64,000 nt of DNA, taken from an uncultured Lachnospiraceae bacterium. Its GTDB lineage: Bacteria; Bacillota; Clostridia; Lachnospirales; Lachnospiraceae. The stretch is from NCBI GenBank assembly GCA_910588955.1, contig CAJURQ010000004.1:1-64000 (forward strand). Reading direction: 5' to 3'. The notes below the pieces were generated by a model. It ran no database searches. It had not been told where the DNA came from and worked only from the letters and a program-made list of their open reading frames with translations. Every line of letters starts with the position of its first letter. The stretch's first letter is position 1. A program made the translations under genes and the position numbers. This document shows positions 61,612 through 64,000 of this stretch, in pieces.

Positions 61612-62799
61612 TTACACCAGTTCCCCCGCGTGATATCTCGTCACGATCGACTGGATACGCTCCACAGGGTTCAGCAGATCGCTGATGGAAGCATCGTGGT
61701 TGAGCGTGTCGATAATGTAGGCGATATACTTGCTCATATCGCAGTCGATATACCACTCTCGGCTGAGCAGCTCCGGTGTCTGGTAGATCAGGTTCGTGGT
61801 GAGTACCCGACAGATGGTGCCGTCCTCGTAAGCCTTGTCGAACCGATCCAGCCCGGCAGTGAAAAGCCCAAAGGTGGAGAAAACAAAAATCTTTCCCGCC
61901 TTGCGCTCTTTTAAAGCGGCGGCTACTTCCAGCACGCTCTCGCCGGAGGAAATCATATCGTCGATGATAATCATATCTTTACCCTCGACATTGCTGCCGA
62001 GAAATTCGTGGGCAATAATAGGGTTCCTGCCGTTTACGACTTGGGTGTAATCCCGCCTCTTGTAGAACATACCCATATCCAGACCGAGTACGTTGGCGAT
62101 GTAGATCGCCCTGCTCATGCCGCCCTCGTCCGGGCTGATTACCATCATGTGGTTGCTGTCGATCTGCAGACCCTTTACATGAGTCAAAAGCCCCTTGATA
62201 AACTGATAGGCAGGCTGTACCGTCTCGAAGCCGTGCAGGGGAATGGCGTTCTGCACGCGGGGATCGTGGGCGTCAAAGGTGATGATGTTGTCCACTCCCA
62301 TGCCAACCATCTCCTGAAGCGCGAGGGCACAGTCCAGCGACTCCCTCGCGGAGCGCTTATGCTGCCTGCTCTCGTAGAGGAACGGCATAATTACGGTGAT
62401 GCGCCGTGCTTTACCGCCCACTGCCGCTATGATGCGCTTTAAATCCTGATAATGGTCGTCGGGGGACATATGGTTTTCATGTCCGCAGAGTGAGTAGGTG
62501 AGGCTGTAATTTGCCACATCCACCAATATGTAGAGGTCCGTGCCGCGCACGGATTCCTTGATAACGCCCTTTCCTTCACCGGAACCGAACCGGGGAACGT
62601 CGGCGCCCAGAATATAAGTGTCGCGCTGATAGCCGGAGAAAGCAAGGGAGTCTTTGTGCTCGCTCTCGCGCTCCGTACGCCATCTCACCAGATAATAGTC
62701 AACCTTTTCGCCAAGTTTCCGGCAGCCTTTTAGGGGGATCATCCCAAGAGAGCCAACGGGTATGGTTTCCAGATTTCGTTTCTCCTCGCGTCTGTTCAT
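61612..62799 (-). CDS. prs: Ribose-phosphate pyrophosphokinase, long variant
   Basis: 395 residues from ATG 62799 (GTGAGGG site); a GTG at 62814 overlapping dnaI is an alternative. It is longer than the usual 315 because of N-terminal and internal insertions. NIITFDAHDPRVQNAIPLHG replaces the common DLHADQIQGFF segment, and MIIIDDMISSGESVLEVA is the PRPP-binding loop. Expected to make PRPP from ATP and ribose-5-phosphate, but activity and allostery may differ from the canonical enzyme. It follows dnaI with near overlap. Confidence 0.88.
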   Translation of the reverse strand: MNRREEKRNLETIPVGSLGMIPLKGCRKLGEKVDYYLVRWRTERESEHKDSLAFSGYQRDTYILGADVPRFGSGEGKGVIKESVRGTDLYILVDVANYSLTYSLCGHENHMSPDDHYQDLKRIIAAVGGKARRITVIMPFLYESRQHKRSARESLDCALALQEMVGMGVDNIITFDAHDPRVQNAIPLHGFETVQPAYQFIKGLLTHVKGLQIDSNHMMVISPDEGGMSRAIYIANVLGLDMGMFYKRRDYTQVVNGRNPIIAHEFLGSNVEGKDMIIIDDMISSGESVLEVAAALKERKAGKIFVFSTFGLFTAGLDRFDKAYEDGTICRVLTTNLIYQTPELLSREWYIDCDMSKYIAYIIDTLNHDASISDLLNPVERIQSIVTRYHAGELV

Positions 62800-62810
62800 A
62801 GAAAGAACCC

Positions 62811-63782
62811 TCACTTTCTGTTCTGCTGCCTCTTCTGGTACATGCGAATATCCGCTCCTGTGAGCTTACAGACTTCAAAATTACTTGTAATACGGGAAAA
62901 AATGCGGTCAGAATATCTGTCCTGCAATTCTCGGAGAGAAAGGTTTGTGGAAATGATAGTTGCCTTTCTTCCTATATTTCTCTCGTTTAGGAGCGAAAAG
63001 AGCTGGGACGCGGTGAACTGGTTTGTCAGTTCTGTCCCGAGATCGTCAATAATAAGCAGGTCGCACTGATAGAGATCGGCGTAAGTGTTTTGCCGCTCTT
63101 CCCTGTTTTTGGTGTCAAAGGAGGTGCTTGACAGCAGATCAAAGAGACCCGTTGCTCCGAAATAGATCACGGAATGTCCCTGATCCATTAATTCCTTTGC
63201 CACACAGCCGGAAAGAAATGATTTTCCCGTACCCACTGTACCATAAAAAAAGAGATTGTGGTAGTCGGAATCAAAATTTTTGATAAAATTCTTGCAGTTT
63301 TCTACCGCTTTCTCAAAATGTGAGAGATCTTCCCCGCTGTGATATTCGTATGACAAAAGAGAAAAGTTGTTGTTTGCAAGCATTTCCTGTAGACCCGACT
63401 GTTCGTAGAGAAGAGAAATTTCAGCCTGTCTCAGACAATGGCATTTTTCCCGGTCGATATAGCCGGTGTCCCTGCAGTCGGGGCAGGAAAAGACCGGTTC
63501 CAGATAATCGGCAGGAAGACCCGCGTCCAGAAGAATTTGCTTTTTCTGGTCTTTTAAGGCGGCAAGACTTTCCCGCAGCCTGTCGAGAGCGGTTTCGTCG
63601 CCTGAGAGAAGTTTTTTTCCGTGTTCGACGGAGAGAGAGGCAGTCTTGTCCTCCAATTCCCGGTATTTCGGAAACTGCTCATATATATAATCGCGTCTGC
63701 GCTCTGTCTCCAGACGGTTCTGCCTCTGCTTTTCTTCATATTGCCGGAAAATCCGGTCGTACTGCGTATTTGTAAGTGGCAC
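62811..63782 (-). CDS. dnaI: Helicase loader, DnaI/DnaC family ATPase
   Basis: 323 residues. A helical N-terminal part (QYEEKQRQNRLETERR) is followed by a zinc-ribbon-like CPDCRDTGYI and CHCLRQ, then an AAA+ domain: FYGTVGTGKSFLSGC (Walker A) and LLIIDDLGTELT (Walker B), and RITSNFEVCKLTGADIR at the end. It loads DnaB onto DNA. It lies downstream of a dnaD gene as in Firmicutes, and overlaps the possible start of prs. Confidence 0.92.
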   Translation of the reverse strand: MPLTNTQYDRIFRQYEEKQRQNRLETERRRDYIYEQFPKYRELEDKTASLSVEHGKKLLSGDETALDRLRESLAALKDQKKQILLDAGLPADYLEPVFSCPDCRDTGYIDREKCHCLRQAEISLLYEQSGLQEMLANNNFSLLSYEYHSGEDLSHFEKAVENCKNFIKNFDSDYHNLFFYGTVGTGKSFLSGCVAKELMDQGHSVIYFGATGLFDLLSSTSFDTKNREERQNTYADLYQCDLLIIDDLGTELTNQFTASQLFSLLNERNIGRKATIISTNLSLRELQDRYSDRIFSRITSNFEVCKLTGADIRMYQKRQQNRK

Positions 63783-63795
63783 GGGCGCCTCCTTG

Positions 63796-64000
63796 TCAAT
63801 TACTTAAAATTTCTTTTTCAAGAGCTTCAAAATCATATTCGTTTTGCGTAAACTGATTAAATTTATTCGTGGATGCTGTGGGACGGTTCGCCTTGCTCCG
63901 GCGGTGGTTTTCGTCCAGAGATTTGATATCGCCTTTGTGGTGCACGCCCGCCTTGTACCAGCTTGTCAGAATGCTGTCCGCATACTCAAAGCGGTGGCTG
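63796..64000 (-). CDS. dnaD: DnaD-domain replication protein (C-terminal part)
   Basis: 67 residues to the TGA at 63796-63798; the gene begins outside the window. RFEYADSILTSWYKAGVHHK is the DnaD/DnaB_2 domain end with the YxxxILxxW motif. A variable linker and NEYDFEALEKEILSN tail follow. It takes part in primosome assembly ahead of dnaI. Confidence 0.88.
   Translation of the reverse strand, partial: SHRFEYADSILTSWYKAGVHHKGDIKSLDENHRRSKANRPTASTNKFNQFTQNEYDFEALEKEILSN

Overview
The window looks like chromosome from an anaerobic, flagellated member of the Clostridia, most likely a Lachnospiraceae-type Firmicute. Reasons: the Bacillus-like trio mbl-flhO-flhP, the cdaA-cdaR-glmM and rpsF-ssb-rpsR / gdpP-rplI-dnaB blocks, a comF-yvyF pair, purifying mecA/dnaI/dnaD homologues, pyruvate formate-lyase as a main fermentative enzyme, and an F-ATPase whose c subunit carries a sodium-binding signature. 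Strong sigma-A promoters (TTGACA / TATAAT with 16-18 nt spacers) and AGGAGG-type ribosome sites are visible throughout. No rRNA, tRNA, CRISPR array or intact insertion sequence was seen.

Layout. 0-5.8 kb: SOS-controlled uvrB-uvrA followed by a deleted dinD remnant. 5.8-7.5 kb: an ABC-class ATPase on the minus strand. 7.8-14.7 kb: mbl, two flagellar rod/hook genes, a rod-binding protein, recD2, comF, and a flagellar-operon zinc protein behind a structured leader. 14.7-19.7 kb: two unknown membrane proteins, then cdaA-cdaR-glmM (c-di-AMP synthesis and peptidoglycan precursor). 19.7-24.5 kb: an HPr-like protein, leuA, a candidate type I toxin-antitoxin locus, a sirtuin, DUF951, rpsF-ssb-rpsR. 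24.6-29.4 kb: gdpP (c-di-AMP breakdown), rplI, dnaB and a MerR-type protein. 29.4-33 kb: ferredoxin and a hybrid histidine kinase. 33-37 kb: pyruvate formate-lyase system in which the glycyl radical domain is a separate gene and an extra small gene sits between the parts; a DUF1858 gene diverges from it. 37-44.8 kb: mecA, a long non-coding structured region, GH18 and CwlD-like cell wall enzymes, tsaC, rpiB, a SleB-like hydrolase and DUF402. 44.9-52.2 kb: complete atpZ-atpI-atpBEFHAGDC operon. 52.2-58.6 kb: chemoreceptor, two unknown proteins (one large and extracellular), a HAD phosphatase, and queT behind a preQ1 riboswitch. 58.6-61.5 kb: AT-rich, decaying cell-surface/regulator region (frameshifted XRE regulator, SGNH protein, broken MBOAT acyltransferase). 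61.6-64 kb: dnaD(partial)-dnaI-prs on the minus strand.

The most interesting items are the three-part pyruvate formate-lyase locus (33.9-36.5 kb), where the small middle gene resembles the first part of the glycyl radical domain but lacks the radical glycine and ends in a cysteine motif; the convergent small membrane peptide / antisense RNA pair at 22.0-22.3 kb; and several strongly folded intergenic sequences (14.15, 21.86, 38.07, 42.86 and 44.2 kb), some of which share a CTTG-loop hairpin design.
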